The position numbers and the translations under genes are program-made. A DNA stretch of 64,000 bases from Girardinichthys multiradiatus (Eukaryota; Chordata; Actinopteri; Cyprinodontiformes; Goodeidae): assembly GCF_021462225.1 (NCBI RefSeq), contig NC_061818.1, positions 14,915,276 through 14,979,275 on the forward strand, in the 5' to 3' direction. Position 1 is the stretch's first letter. The number at the start of each line of letters is the position of its first letter. Shown here piece after piece: positions 12,280 to 25,700 of the stretch. Under the pieces are notes generated by a model, which saw nothing but the letters and a program-made list of their open reading frames with translations, had not been told where the DNA came from and ran no database searches.

Positions 12280-13719
12280 ACTTTCATCTTTATTAATCTT
12301 GTTCTCATTGTTTAAATAATTTTTTCTTCTGTAAAATCTCAAAACAAAAACACTGAACAGGAGTGTTAAAGCCTGTCTTAATTTAAAACAAATACACAAC
12401 AACAAACCATTAAAAACGAACGGTAACGCTTACACTGTATCTGTAAACAACCCGCCCCACCCCTCCCCTCCCACTGCACACAGTTTGATAAGATTTGGCA
12501 TGTCCATTTTCTCAACGCATATGCCTTCAGCTCTTTGTGTCATTAAAATGTTTTTTTATTATTGCAGGTCAGACAATAAAAAAAAGACATATCTACTAAA
12601 AAAAAAATAAAACACTTCAAATAAAAGGGGAAAAAAAAGCATTAGTGCCAATATATCTTAACAGGCAGTCAGCAGAATACCAAATGCACTCAGAACATTT
12701 GTTTGTATAGACCTTCTGTATAAGTAAGCAGCCTTACCCACATTATGACAGGCATTACCATGCGCACACATCGTCACATTCTCACACACATGCACAGCGA
12801 CTGCATTGGTTTAATCCACTTACTTGGACTCAGTCTCACTCATACTCAGTGTGTATGACGCTGCACGCAGCATCGACACATGGAGAAATGCATCGTAGCC
12901 TGAAAATGCCAGCAATTAAACATGTATCACTGCAACAGTAACAAACATGTTCAAGAACGAATTACAGAAAAAAAAAACCCAATAAAACAGAGTGCGTGAG
13001 ATACAACAGTAGGAGGTCAGCATTTGGAAAACAAATCAATTACTTTTTTTTTTTTCTCCAAAGTTTCACTGTTCAAAGATTAAAATCATACATCCAAACA
13101 AAACAGGAACAAAACAAACTTAACATACACAGTAAGATACAGCCCTGATCTTAATCAGAGCTGTTTGCATGTGTTTGGATTCAATCTCTGTCTTTAAGGG
13201 GATGTGAATACAAACTCCGCTCTCGACCTCAGTGTTCTCTTAAATGATGAAGGTAATGCTGTTTACAGTGCCTGTCTGTCTGAAGGCTTCTCTGTATTTG
13301 GTGTGTGCATGTTCGTGTAAATTGGATAAAAAGTCCCCTACTTACTAAGCACATTGCAATCCAGTCGAGTCTTTGAGACTCACTGATTTTTTTTCCCATT
13401 CTTTTTCAGGTTTCAAGTCTAAGCAGTTGAAATCTTCATGTGTGGAAAAAAAAGGCTGAATACACATCTAACAGTCCCTGCATTTGTTTTTTATATAATA
13501 GCTTAAGTCTGGCCATGAGAATGTGTGTAAGCAACTGTCACATTTCTGCTTTAAGTGTGTGCACATTAATATGCATACTAGTATACGTATGCATGGGTAT
13601 GTATTCAGTACATCAATATGCATATCATGTAAATGTGTGTGCCATATTAAGTACATATGTATCCCAGTGTATGCCCTATCAGTGTGTTCGAATCCAATCG
13701 TACTCATGGAGAGGGCTTA
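12280..13719 (-). other. tnrc6b: tnrc6b 3' UTR
   Basis: Runs from just after the stop codon (13720-13722) to the AATAAA at 12289. It is AT-rich with several A and T tracts, and no conserved ORF was seen. The extent is inferred from the polyadenylation signal. Confidence 0.55.
12289..12294 (-). terminator. tnrc6b: tnrc6b polyadenylation signal
   Basis: AATAAA on the minus strand (plus tttatt), 1.43 kb after the tnrc6b stop and next to the edge of the Tc1-like element. Another A-rich candidate (AATAATAAA) lies near 12556-12565. Confidence 0.5.
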
Positions 13720-16700
13720 TCAGATAGAATCGGCCCCTCCCCCCAGCAGGTCGCCAGGCAACAGTCCAGCAGAGCTGTCCATTTGGTGCCTTTCCTCCAT
13801 TTGTGGTGCTCCCCACAGGCTGCTGCTCGAGTATCCTGCATTTATGCCCCCCCATAGCCCCGACCTCCCACTCTCCACTCCGCCAACACCTCCTTCCCCT
13901 GCCCCGTTAGTGCTCCACTGGGAGAATATTGCAAGCCCTGGTCCCTGGGCTGAAGATGTTTCTGAAGAAGTGCCTGTATTATCAAGACTCTGCCATCCAG
14001 AGCTTGGCGATCTTTCCACTCCAGCACCTCCATTTCCATTTCCACCTGAAGATGTGTCCACCGCTGGCCGCTCCCTCCCCGGGGAGCTCCCACCACTGCT
14101 GGCCACAGCTGTTCCCGTTCCGGATGAATTGGGCGCTCCGTTGCCTGCTGCTCCTCCTGAGCTGGCCCCTTCAGTCTGGGAATGTGCAAAATGGCGTGCA
14201 ACCTCTTCTTCACTCACAAATTCAGCCAGGATTGTGGTGTTTCCCAGAACACACCTGTAAGGTTAGTCAAGACAACATTTTGAGGAATACAAGAGTATTC
14301 TTGGTGAACGTTTATAGCACCATGCAAGTATTCATGTTCCTTAAACCTCCATGATTCTTACATTACAAACACAAACTCCAAAGCATTTATTGGGATTTTT
14401 ACAAATATCAATATGAAAAGTGTGATGTTCATTTGTATTTTTGCTCCTCTGAGTCAATACTTTGTAGAACCGTATTTTGGTACATTTCCAGCTAACAGCA
14501 AATGCCTGACTAATTGGTACATCTAGTAACTGAATGATTTGCATTTTTCTCCTTGCTAAAATAGCCCCCTACATATTTATTCAACCAAAAAAATTGTAAC
14601 CATTCCACTATAGCTCCGGCTGCATTTTTAAGGCTGTTGTTGTGCTGGAAGGTAAACTTCCACCCCAGTCTTAAGTCTTTTGCAGCTTGTAACTTTTTTT
14701 TTTGTACCCAGAATCAGTATTTAGCTCCATTTATCTTCCCATCAAATCTGACCAGATTTTCCATCAATGCTGAAGAAAAGTTACCACTGCATGATGTGGC
14801 CAAAACCATGCATCACTGTGGGGATGCATGGTTTGGTGAGTCCAAAGTTTGGTGAGTCCAAAGTCATATTCAATGTTGCATGTAGCCTAAATAGTTTCAT
14901 TTTTTTGGACTTTTTAGATGAAGGGTTGGACAGTGATATGAGAAATGTAGGCTTGCGATATTGTATTATTACCTAACCTTCCTTTAAACTTCACAACTTT
15001 ATCCCTGACCTGTCTGCTGTGTTCCTTATTCTTCAAACCTCTGAGGCAATCACAGAATAACTAGATTTAAACTGAGACTGAATTACACACAATTGGATTC
15101 TATTTACAAGCCCTGTCGATTTAATGAGAAAAATGTGAAAAAGTAACAGCAGTATTAATACATTTGTGAGGAACTAGTGTCTGTGAGGCTGCTGGTAAAC
15201 CTACATGTGAAGAGCACCCTGAGCCTTGGCTGCCTCCTGCCGGCTGTTGTATCGAACCAGAGCGCTGCCCTGGGTTAGGCCCAGGTGGAAGGTCAGCAAG
15301 GGGCCGTGCTGCATACAGATAGTCCTCAGTGTGGAGCCATCAATCTATAAGAGAAAGGAGAATGTTTCCAGAATCAGTAAGCATATGTGAAATATATCAC
15401 ACCGAGTATTGGGCCAGAAAAAGGCCAAGAAACATTGGTGGTGGTGCAAAGATTGTTGTGCATATAAAAGGCTACGTGTTAATAATGCAGACGATGCACT
15501 ATCTATTGCCTTGATTTATAATTGATTAACAGTTAATGAGATATAGAGCTATACTGTGAGAATGTCCAAAGAGATAACTGGTGAGCATTAGTGATGTAAG
15601 CTCAGAAATATTTTCATTTTTAGGCTTTTCCATAAGAAATGTCTTGCAACAGTAATTTAAGTGGCTCAATTATCTCTACAATATAATAGTAGCTGGGTCA
15701 TGCTTCGGCCTGTCTGATCTGCATCATAGAGATCTGAAATATCTGAAACAATAACTATTTATTTTAGAAAAACAATTTAGAAAACTCAGGGTTTTATTGT
15801 ACCTGTATATTTCTGACAAAAATGGTGCCTGGGAAATGCTTTCATACACTTTGAACGTTCTCACATTTTTTGACATGAAAACCACAAAAATTCAATGTAT
15901 TTTATGCAAGTCGTGCATAACTGAAGTGGAATAAAAAGGATGTATGGGTTTTAAATAAAAATGTATTTGATAAGTGGGCCAAGAAAGGTATATAGTCAAA
16001 TATTTGGCAGTTTTCCTCAGCAAGAGTGCCTGAACATCTTGTTTCAAGTTTAGCCAAAGATTCTATTTAGTTTTAGACTGGATCTTTGACTAGGCCATTC
16101 TAATGGATCAATCTGCTTTGATCTAAACGATTCTATTTTAGCTCTGGCTGTAAGTTTATGGCTGTTGTCCTGCTGGAAGGTGCCGATTGGGCTGAACCTA
16201 AAGGCCAAAACCATGTATGATTTTCCTTCCCTTTCACAATTATACATTACATCAGGTTGATCCATCTCATAACATCTTAATAATAGTTATTTAAGTTTGT
16301 AGCTGTAATAGGACAAAATGTGAAACAGTTTTAGGAAATTGAAATTTTTGCAAGGCTCTGTGATATTATCACCCAGTAAGCAGCTGCATAATCAAACAAA
16401 CAAAATATTTACTTTATTTATATGATCCATTAATCTGAACCATTGGGTGTATTTGTGACATGAATCCACCAGAAATCACACACCTCTGTTACTGTAATTT
16501 AGTCCTTTTAATGCGTTACATTTTTGAACTACTCTTGGTATTATTAGTCTCTAATTTCCATGTCGCTTCCTCTGTCCTTACCTGAGGGGTCAAGTTTCTC
16601 AGCAGCAGCCAGCAGCTGCTTCTAGAGGTACCATCATCACTCCAAGCTGAGCCTAAATGAAACAAAAACATAACAAGGAGAGAGAAATGGCATGACAAAC

Positions 16701-19700
16701 CAAAAAGAGGATATACTGATGACAAACACAGTCACAGATCTACATTTAATCCAAATTTTACACAAGTAATGCCACCTGAAACATTCCCACCAAAACAGCA
16801 TAAAGTCAAAACAAACGCCGAAAAAATGATTATGAAACCAAGTTCCTCTACAAAGTACCTGACCCAAATCTTGACTCTTGATTCATCCCTCCCCAGCTCC
16901 GGGCCAACCGTGGACCTCCAGTTCCCCACGGGGAGGGCGAGGCCTGCTTCTGATTGGCTAGGCCGGGAGGGGGGCGCGGCAGCTGTGAGCTATTGCGGTT
17001 GGTCTTCCATAACTTATTTTGTCCGATGGGCTCTGGAGGCCAGCTGGGCTTGTACTCGGAGTACTTTCCTGAGAGGGATATGGAGAGTGAGAGATATGGA
17101 GAGAGAGGGGGCAATAAATGAGTTTTGAAATGAAAATTACACAGAGGCACGCTGCAGACGGCAGATAAGACATCTTTGCAGACATAAAAAACAACTCTGG
17201 AAACTGCTCTAATGCAATTATAATACCAAAAAGAAAACAGAACATAGAACCAGAGTGACTTGATTTCCTAATTAATGGTTGATAGAAAAGGTTCTAAAGG
17301 CCCAATGCAAAGAAGAAACAAAATAAACATCGGACCTGTGCTGTGTGCATTGCTGAGGGAGTTGTCTGAGGCACTGTAGGGCCAGGCACCAGGTGAAGGC
17401 AGCGAGGTGTTGAGGGACGGGTTTGGCCCTACAAACCAATAAAAATGATCAGTAAACTATAGACACTGTGATATCCAATAATAAAAATATCTCAAGTCAT
17501 CTCACAAAGAGTGCAAAAAAACAGCACTGGAAAAATCCATCAACAGTTCATGGGGAAAAAAAAAAACTAGCATTAAACAGTGTTCCTTAAACCTGTTTCA
17601 ACAACGGCGAAACCGTCCTAATACTGATCCACTATAAAGACTTTTCTTTTGTACGAGCTGCAGGAAACAGGAGGGTTGAGCTACAGTACACAGAGCAGCA
17701 AAGCTTCTGTGATAAGGAGCATTCTCTGTTGTATTTATTCCTAAGCAATGTGGCATTTCCTTCAGGGTTTATTTAAAATGATGGTGCGTCCTCTCAGGAT
17801 TTGCAACAGCCCCATTAGCTCAACAGGCTGCACCAGAGAGAGGACAGATTTAAGGCGTGCCTAGAGGGCAGATCACCACTGCTGCAGTTTCACCTGTTTG
17901 TTTAGGACTTTTACCACTGAATGGTTGGAAATGAAAATTATAATCTATTTCCTAATGTGTTGCCCATTTTTACACTATTGATCTATAACATAAAATCCTG
18001 GTAAATTATACTGAAGTTTTTTGTTGTGATGTGAATTTGAATGGGTATGATTACTTTTGCATGTTCTGTCTTTAAATTGATTTTACAAGCTTAACTGTGT
18101 ACAGCAACTAACAGTAAATGTGGCATAACAGTAATATTTAGATATTTCTTTCAGTGTTCAGTACATCATTTGTTTTCTTAAGGAGTTGAAATTTCTCCTT
18201 TAGATGAAAATAATTGATAGACAGAGAGAAATACCTATATTGTCTCGCAGTAACGGGTGGTCAGGATCATTGAGGTTTGGGGATGATGGGGAGCCAAGAA
18301 CTCTGCCAGGGGTCATGTAGGGATCCGACTCTGGGTCCCCTGTGCTCTGTATTCCTTTCCATGGCACACCAGGCTGGAACTCTGCCATAAGAGAACAGGA
18401 ACATATTAAGTAGCTGAAATAATCTGTGTGATTTACATGTATTAACAAGATTTAGAGCCCTGGCTATGATCTAAGGAAATATTCTAACAATTTCAAAAAT
18501 CCACAAAGTTAATTGATTCTGAATTACAATGCTTAAGCTGCAGTTAATTAACTTACAAGGTTTTTAGGAATTTAAGTGTGAAACTTTATGCAGCACCTTC
18601 TTCCTCAGACTGAAGGATGTACTGACCTGGAGGCCAGCTTGAAGTGGCAGGTTTGTTTCCCATTTTACTACCAGGAGTCCGGTGCCAGCTGTCTGCAGAG
18701 CCCTGAGGTGGGATCCCTAAACCTTCACTGCCCAGCATTTCATACTGGGAGTAAGGAGACCCTCCTCGAACCTTTATCGCACTGGGTAAAGGGCCTTGTG
18801 GATAGCACACAGAGTAACAAAAAAAGAGCAGTGTCACATTCAGACACACTGAATGGGAATAAATAATATTCACAACAGCATTGGAGATTTCATATATAAA
18901 AATCCCACTGGGAAGCATTCGTTAGTCTACCGTTCTTGTGAAGGGCCGTGTCTGGAGGAGAGGGAGCTGGGGAATGTCCCTCCATCATCCATTTAAAGCG
19001 GGACTGTTGTCCACTCATGTCCTTCATGCCCCCCATCATGGGACTGAGTTCTAGTGTAGACAGGTTACCACCAGCTGAAAGCCCTGACAAGAAAAAAACC
19101 TTGATCAATTAATTGCTTAACTGGTGAGTAAAACATGTCAAACCACATCTGCTATCTTGAGGACATACCAGTGTACATTCCTTGTGTTTTGGCATGAAGA
19201 TCCGATAAGGGACCCCCGATTCCAGTGTGTGGAAGAGGGTCTCCTATGGATTGCTTGGACACTCCTCCTCCCAGGTGAGAGGGGGACAGCTTGGAGTTTC
19301 CTCCTCCAGATGTTGCTCCTCCCACTCCAACCTGCTGCTGTTGCCTCTGCTGCTGGAGAATAGCCATGATCCTCGCCAGCTGAGAAGAAATTTAAGAAAG
19401 TAGAAAAGGATAATGTGTAAGTTTAGTATTTAGATGACAGAGTAGAGTTATGGCGTTTCAACTAATGATTATTTTAGTATTTGACTATTTTATCAAATAG
19501 TCTGAAGGCTGCTGTCTGAAGGCATAGTTTCTGTTCCTGGCAGCAGAACCTGCTTCACCGCACCTTTTCAGGCTTGCACAGGCATGCAGGCCACAGCATT
19601 GATTTATGGGATGGGAATTTCAAAATATTTGGTTTTCTTCTTTGAACAGCTCTAAATCAAAAATGTGATTTGTGGAGTTTTTACCAGTCTGTAAAAAAGA

Positions 19701-22700
19701 CCAATTTCAGACCACATGAGTTTGGGTCAAGGATGGAGGCTGAAAAAAGACCGGTTCTAGCTACAGTTCTAGCACTGTATAATACACTGAACCGGTTCTT
19801 TATGTTTTGACAAACAAAAAAAAAGGTTTCATAAACTATGCTTTAAATTTTATCTGCTAAACAAGGCCTGTATAATTCAGTCCAAGTTTGGCATTTTAGA
19901 ATTTGAACTGGAACTAAATAAAGATAATCCAGAATCAGCTAAGGTTATGAATTAGCCATTTACCCCGGCACAGAATCAGATGACCACTCAAGTATGTCTT
20001 ATTCTCTTGATTTAATGTTGCTGCTAACACATTAGCAAACAGAAATAAAACGGTATTCACTTAGCAACCGTTAATTATTTTTCTTATCATGTAGTTGTGT
20101 CGCTTAGCAACACAACCATCAAACTCAACCTGCTGAAATGTAAAGGGGAGAAACAGAAGTGCAGCATGTGGTTCACGTCACAAAATGCAACCAAAACAGC
20201 CGACACTGGAGGAGTCTGACCATAGATGCTCCATGACTTGTTTGGATGAGGTCGGCTAAAAGTTGCAGCCCTGATAGTGTGAATGCTTCTTGCCTAGTTT
20301 TTGTTGTTTTGCAGTGTGATCAAGAAAGTGTAGATGAAACAAAGAAGCTCTGAATTTGCATGATTGCTCTAAAATGCTCACCTGCTGTGTGTCTGTCTGC
20401 TGTCTCAGAGGCTGAGGTTGTGGGAACTTCCTCTGGTTCTGGAGAAGCTGCTGCTGTTGCTGCTGCTGTATCAGGAGCTGACAAGCCTGCGTGTTGAAGG
20501 GCACAGGTGGTCAGCAACTGACACATCAAATTACTACAAGGGCTTTTTCTAAGAAACATTTTATGAACTTTCAACCCAGTGAGGCGGCCATTTATGCAAG
20601 GTTGCCTAATGTGGATTCACAAAAAAAGGTCACCAGCAGATGACTCATCTTGGTGTGTTACATAATGTTTTAGCACATACCAGATGGAACTGCTGCTGCA
20701 TGTGAGGGTAAATGTTGCTGAGCATTGCAAGCTGCTGTGGGGAAATCTGAGGTGGGAAGACTCCTCCACCAACGCCGCCGACCCCACCGACACTTCCAAC
20801 ACCACCGACACCTCCTACTCCCCCCACGCTGCCACCAGGAGAGGACATCTGCTTCAGCATGGGACCCGGCACCTGTAGAATAAAAAAAGATCGCACATAA
20901 ATGGGGGTTTGATAACACTGAAGCAAATTATAAAAACATAAGTGCAAGATTCAGAGATTTGCACTGATTGCAGGTACCTTATGTGCTCCTGTCACATACA
21001 AGGTGCTTGCAGTACACAATAATATGTTGGACAGAGACTCTTTAGTTTCTTAAAAAACAATTCTCACAGATATTTAACTATTTTAATTTCATTCCCTAAC
21101 CCTCATTGGGATTCCTAAAAATTAGAAGAATAAAAACCACCAGACAAATACTAACCTGTTTGTACCCAAAAATATAAACAAGAAAAGGAGGACATCAAAC
21201 CTGTGCAGACAGGAACTGATGAGGCACTTGAGCCCGTAACCCTGGGGAGGGGTTCATCGAATGCATGCCAGGCTGGTGCATCCCTCGAGGTTGAGGCATC
21301 CCTCCTCCACTGGCAACAAACATTCCATGGCCACCCATCTAGTGGCACAAATGTACCACAAAGTACATTACATTGTTTGCAGAGAGGACCAAATTAAAAC
21401 TTTGATTCAAGTAACGTAGTAACAAGTGCCTTTTTTTCTTGCAGATAAGATATGATTTCCATCACAATCTAAATATAAATATCTTCTAAATCTGATCAGA
21501 TAAAAATGGCCTCAAAAACAGTTTTTGTTGAGTAGATCAGCTCAGTTTTTAATGTTGGAATTATGCAACATTAATATAATACTATATAAGACTCTTACCT
21601 TATCACCATAGGGTCCAATGTCACCAGAACCCATGTCTTTGGAACTAGGCATGCGGTACCCTCCTCCACTTCTTCCTCCTCTTCGCATCTCTCCATTATA
21701 GTCATTTATTCCTCTCTTGTCCCCATCAATCTTTTTTTCAACACCTGGATCGTCACCCTGAGAAAAAAAAAAAAACGTATGTTTTTAATGATAACTATTT
21801 ATAAAAGCAAAGAGGATTGACATTCCTAAAAGACGTCTTACCAAAAGACCCATGTTGGAAAACTGGCGTGACACTGGATTCATCCAGCTGTCTCCTCCTC
21901 CACTCTTCAAGAAAGAAACCATACGTTGCTCTTAATTAAAACAAAGTATTTTAAAATAGTTATGTTCCAGAAGAGTATCCAATTCCTACCTTGATGTTTC
22001 CCCTCTTTCCAGCATGACTCTGACCCCAGCCTCCAGAGTTAAATGAAGAGCTGCTTCCCTGAGAACCCGTGCTGTTCCAGACTCCACCACCACTGTCCTC
22101 GTCTTCCTCCCAGCTTGGATGCCTGGACGCTACGATGGAGCTCTCACCCTTTCCGCCCCAGCTTTCTACTGACTTTACTCCTGCAGCAAAAACAAAGCAG
22201 ACGGTCAGTTCTCTGCCATTTAGTGTGACAGGTCTGAATCCTTTGTATTAACAGGTTGGATATTTGTTCTAGAGATTTTTGGAAAGTACGGGTTATTTGT
22301 GCAAAAACTAAACGGATCAACAAAATATGAAAGAGAGTGGAAAGAAACGTTTGCAAGGCACTGAAGCTACAGTGAGGTACATAATTAAACATGTCCTTTC
22401 TATTCTTACCAGGTTTACTAGGGTTGGGTGAAGGGTTCCTCCAGCCAGATGGTTTGCTGGAATCATCTGGTTCACCCCAGCCTGTTGGAGCATCTGATGT
22501 CTGGCCCCAAGCCGTTGTACCATCATCCACACTTTGTGCACCTCCTCCCCACATGCCTAGATGTGGACATGAAAGGAATTGAACATTTAGTTTTGTGCTA
22601 AGAGAGGAAACTGACAGCTTATAACCAGTAGGGTTTTCACTATATGACTTTAAATGGCACATGGTTCTTTCTAGTTGCAATATGATAACATTTTACCTTC

Positions 22701-25700
22701 CTTTATTAAAGCAAAATCAGTAAGTAGGGGACAATTCAGCACTTCTTTATATATACTTGAAATGTCACTTCCCTGTTTGGCAAAACAGTAGGTGATAACG
22801 GATTGTATTGGTGCCAACATCGTTTATAGAACTATGTACCATTGATTTGGTCGTGTATTATTTTAGAGGAATTTCTTATCTTTAGTGTACCACTCAGTCA
22901 CTGTCAATTCGCTGCTGAAGCAATTTACTACAGGGACAAATAAAGGATCATTCTGCACTAAAAAAAGAGTTTCAATGGCAAACATTATCTGAAACATACA
23001 AAACATTTTTATAGTGTAAATATATAGTGATCCATGCAGACGTATTCTGTAGCAGCCCTGTACAATTTCTGTCTTTCTGGTCATTTTGCATAATATTTTC
23101 TTCCGTTTTTAACTACAGCAACAGGGTCGGTTGCCGCGGGCTCCTACGTTTTTCTTATCTAGTTGTCAGCTTCAGTCTGGCTCCACCATAACCTGTGTTA
23201 TTATAAGCTACATTAGCCTCCAATGCCTTTACAGCTAAACGGAGGATTATTTCAGAGGACGCACTGGTTGGGTTCGTTCCTCCACTATTTAGTAGCTGAC
23301 TGAGCCGTCAGTCGATTGATATTTTTCTGCACTGATTCGTACCGCAGTACAACGAAGTAGGGGAAGTTTCGTTTAAAATCCCTCATAGGTTGTATCTAAC
23401 TAACCACTACCTTCACAGACTTTAAGGTGATACTAATGTAAACTGTACTGGAAGCCGATAGGAAAACAATGTCTCGTTTATTCTGGTGTTGCTTGTTTAC
23501 AAAACATCTTCAGAGCAGACTTTCACATTTTGTTTCTGATCATGCTTATTCTAATTTTACCTTCTATTGGAAAAGTGTCTCATTTATTTACAAAGATACT
23601 GACTGTAAACTAAATTCTCATTTTTGTGTGATTATCCTACTACTTATACCGTCCAACGTCTATATTCATAAATCTAGGTTCTCCAATCTTAAACCAAATT
23701 TAATTAAATTACTTTGGTATAAAGCGTTATATGTATTTTCTCAAAAATGGACAGCAAAACCAACAACAACAAAAAAATGTTAATCTATTTAAACCTTTTA
23801 ATACAATTTTCTGTGTTAGAAAGATTTGAACCCCCTGGCATTTCATGTTTATGGTATACTTTTCAAATCCTTTTCATTTATTTCCTTCGTCAACATCGAG
23901 AATGTCATGTTCTGTTTATTTGTCATTAATAAGAAAAAAAAAAAAGACTGGAGTGTTGCGTTGTTCGAACTCTGGGAAGCACATCTCGATGTTGTGGTAC
24001 CTCGGCTAGGTTATGCTGGATCATTGACAAGGGGGTGGGGGGGGGGGGCAATTGTTTTGGTATGCGCGCACCAACAGTGACGCGATCACATCGTCCACGC
24101 CATGTGTGCGGGCTCTGTGTGCTGTTGCGGCGCCTGGTTGTGCTTGAAGTGGACCACAAGTGCTGTGCTACATTCAGAATGAATGAAGTTGAAGGTCCAA
24201 ACATTTCATATACAAATAAACCTCTCCTCAATGAACAGAAGGAAGAAAGTAACAGAAAAAGCAACAAACAAAAAAGGTAAGAGAAAGCAGAGTTACAAAG
24301 TTACGTATTAACAGCGTCAAGAGGCACTTCTGTTCATTTATTTCTCTTATGAATCTAAAACTTTTCAAGAAACAGAATCCCGTTGATAAGAAACGTTTGA
24401 TAGTGCACACAGCCATTTTTGGTGTGTGACATCAAACATTCTCTCTTTTATGACATTACCACTGGTTTTGTAGCATACTGCCCCGTGTTTTCAGAGAATA
24501 CAGGCCCAGTGTCAGCGTCAAGTATGAACGCCTACAGCATTTGCTCAGGCTCGCCCTGCGCTACACCCCGAAGCACGATTCTAACTGAGCCTTGAAGCTG
24601 ACCGAACATTGGGCTGTCCAAGTCCATGAACCTAATATTCAAACGAGCTTATGGCTGGCTGGCAGAGTATCTTAATAATTCATTATTTTAATCATCGATT
24701 ATATCGATATTCCAATTACACTGACAATCCTAGTAATCAGTACAGTTATTCAATTTACTTACCCACTGCAGCACTGCCAGGGTTCGTGTTGATGCTATGC
24801 TGCCTTCTTGGAGGTTGTTGTTGCATTGGTGGTGGCGGGCCCTGCTGACTGTGGTTTGGGCCCGGTGCAGTACTCTTCTTGTCCCACAAGTTCACATTCT
24901 TGTTGTTGTAGCGCGTTGGGTCTCCCCAGGCTGATGTGCCATCATCAATTTCCATTTTCCGACTGATGGACAGAGGGGAAGGTTCCTCCCAGCCACTGGG
25001 CTCCATGGAGTCACTGACACCCCCAGATATTTGAGGAATTGGGCCAGAGGTCCAGCCCAAACTTTGGTTCTGGTTCTTTGAAAGTTGACCTCCGCCTCCA
25101 ACACTTGGCCGGTTGTTCCACCCTCCCGGTGGATGCTGCCCCTGTGATTGCTGCTGCTGTTGATTTTGGGCTTTTGTTGGTGCCACATGGCTGTTTGGTA
25201 TTGGTGCTGTGTTGGGTTTGGCGCTCCCCCAGTCTTTGTGGGATTTGCCTCCACCCACATCTCCTCCTCCTCCCCATCCTCCATGCTGAGATCCCTCTTC
25301 ATCCAGCTTTCCCCAGGAGGATCCCTCATCAGAGTTGCCTCCGACTCTACTCCTCCCATCTCCCCACCCAGCTCCAGATGTGGAGTCTCTCTTTTCCCAT
25401 TCTTCTCCCCAACCACTCGTTTCTCCTCTTGTAGATCCCTTCCATCCCCCTGTTCCTTTGTCATCTGCTCCATCTCCCCACCCACTACCCTGTTTTTCAA
25501 AGTCTTGCCAGTTTTTCCTTCCTCCCCTGTGACCTCCCCATTGTTGGTCATCCGCCCTCCATCCTTTGCCCTCTTTCTCAGATGGGAGTTCTCCCCATCC
25601 CCCCGCTGACTTTCCTTGGCCACCCATTATATTGTCTTCTGGTGATCCCGGCTTCCTTATGGTGCTACTAGGCATAAAAGGACCACCAGTGGGCTGTGTA

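Noticed and set aside
13523..14260. 245-codon plus-strand ORF over the end of tnrc6b
   Set aside because: It is antisense to the last tnrc6b coding exon (13720..14254), whose conserved minus-strand reading explains the openness.
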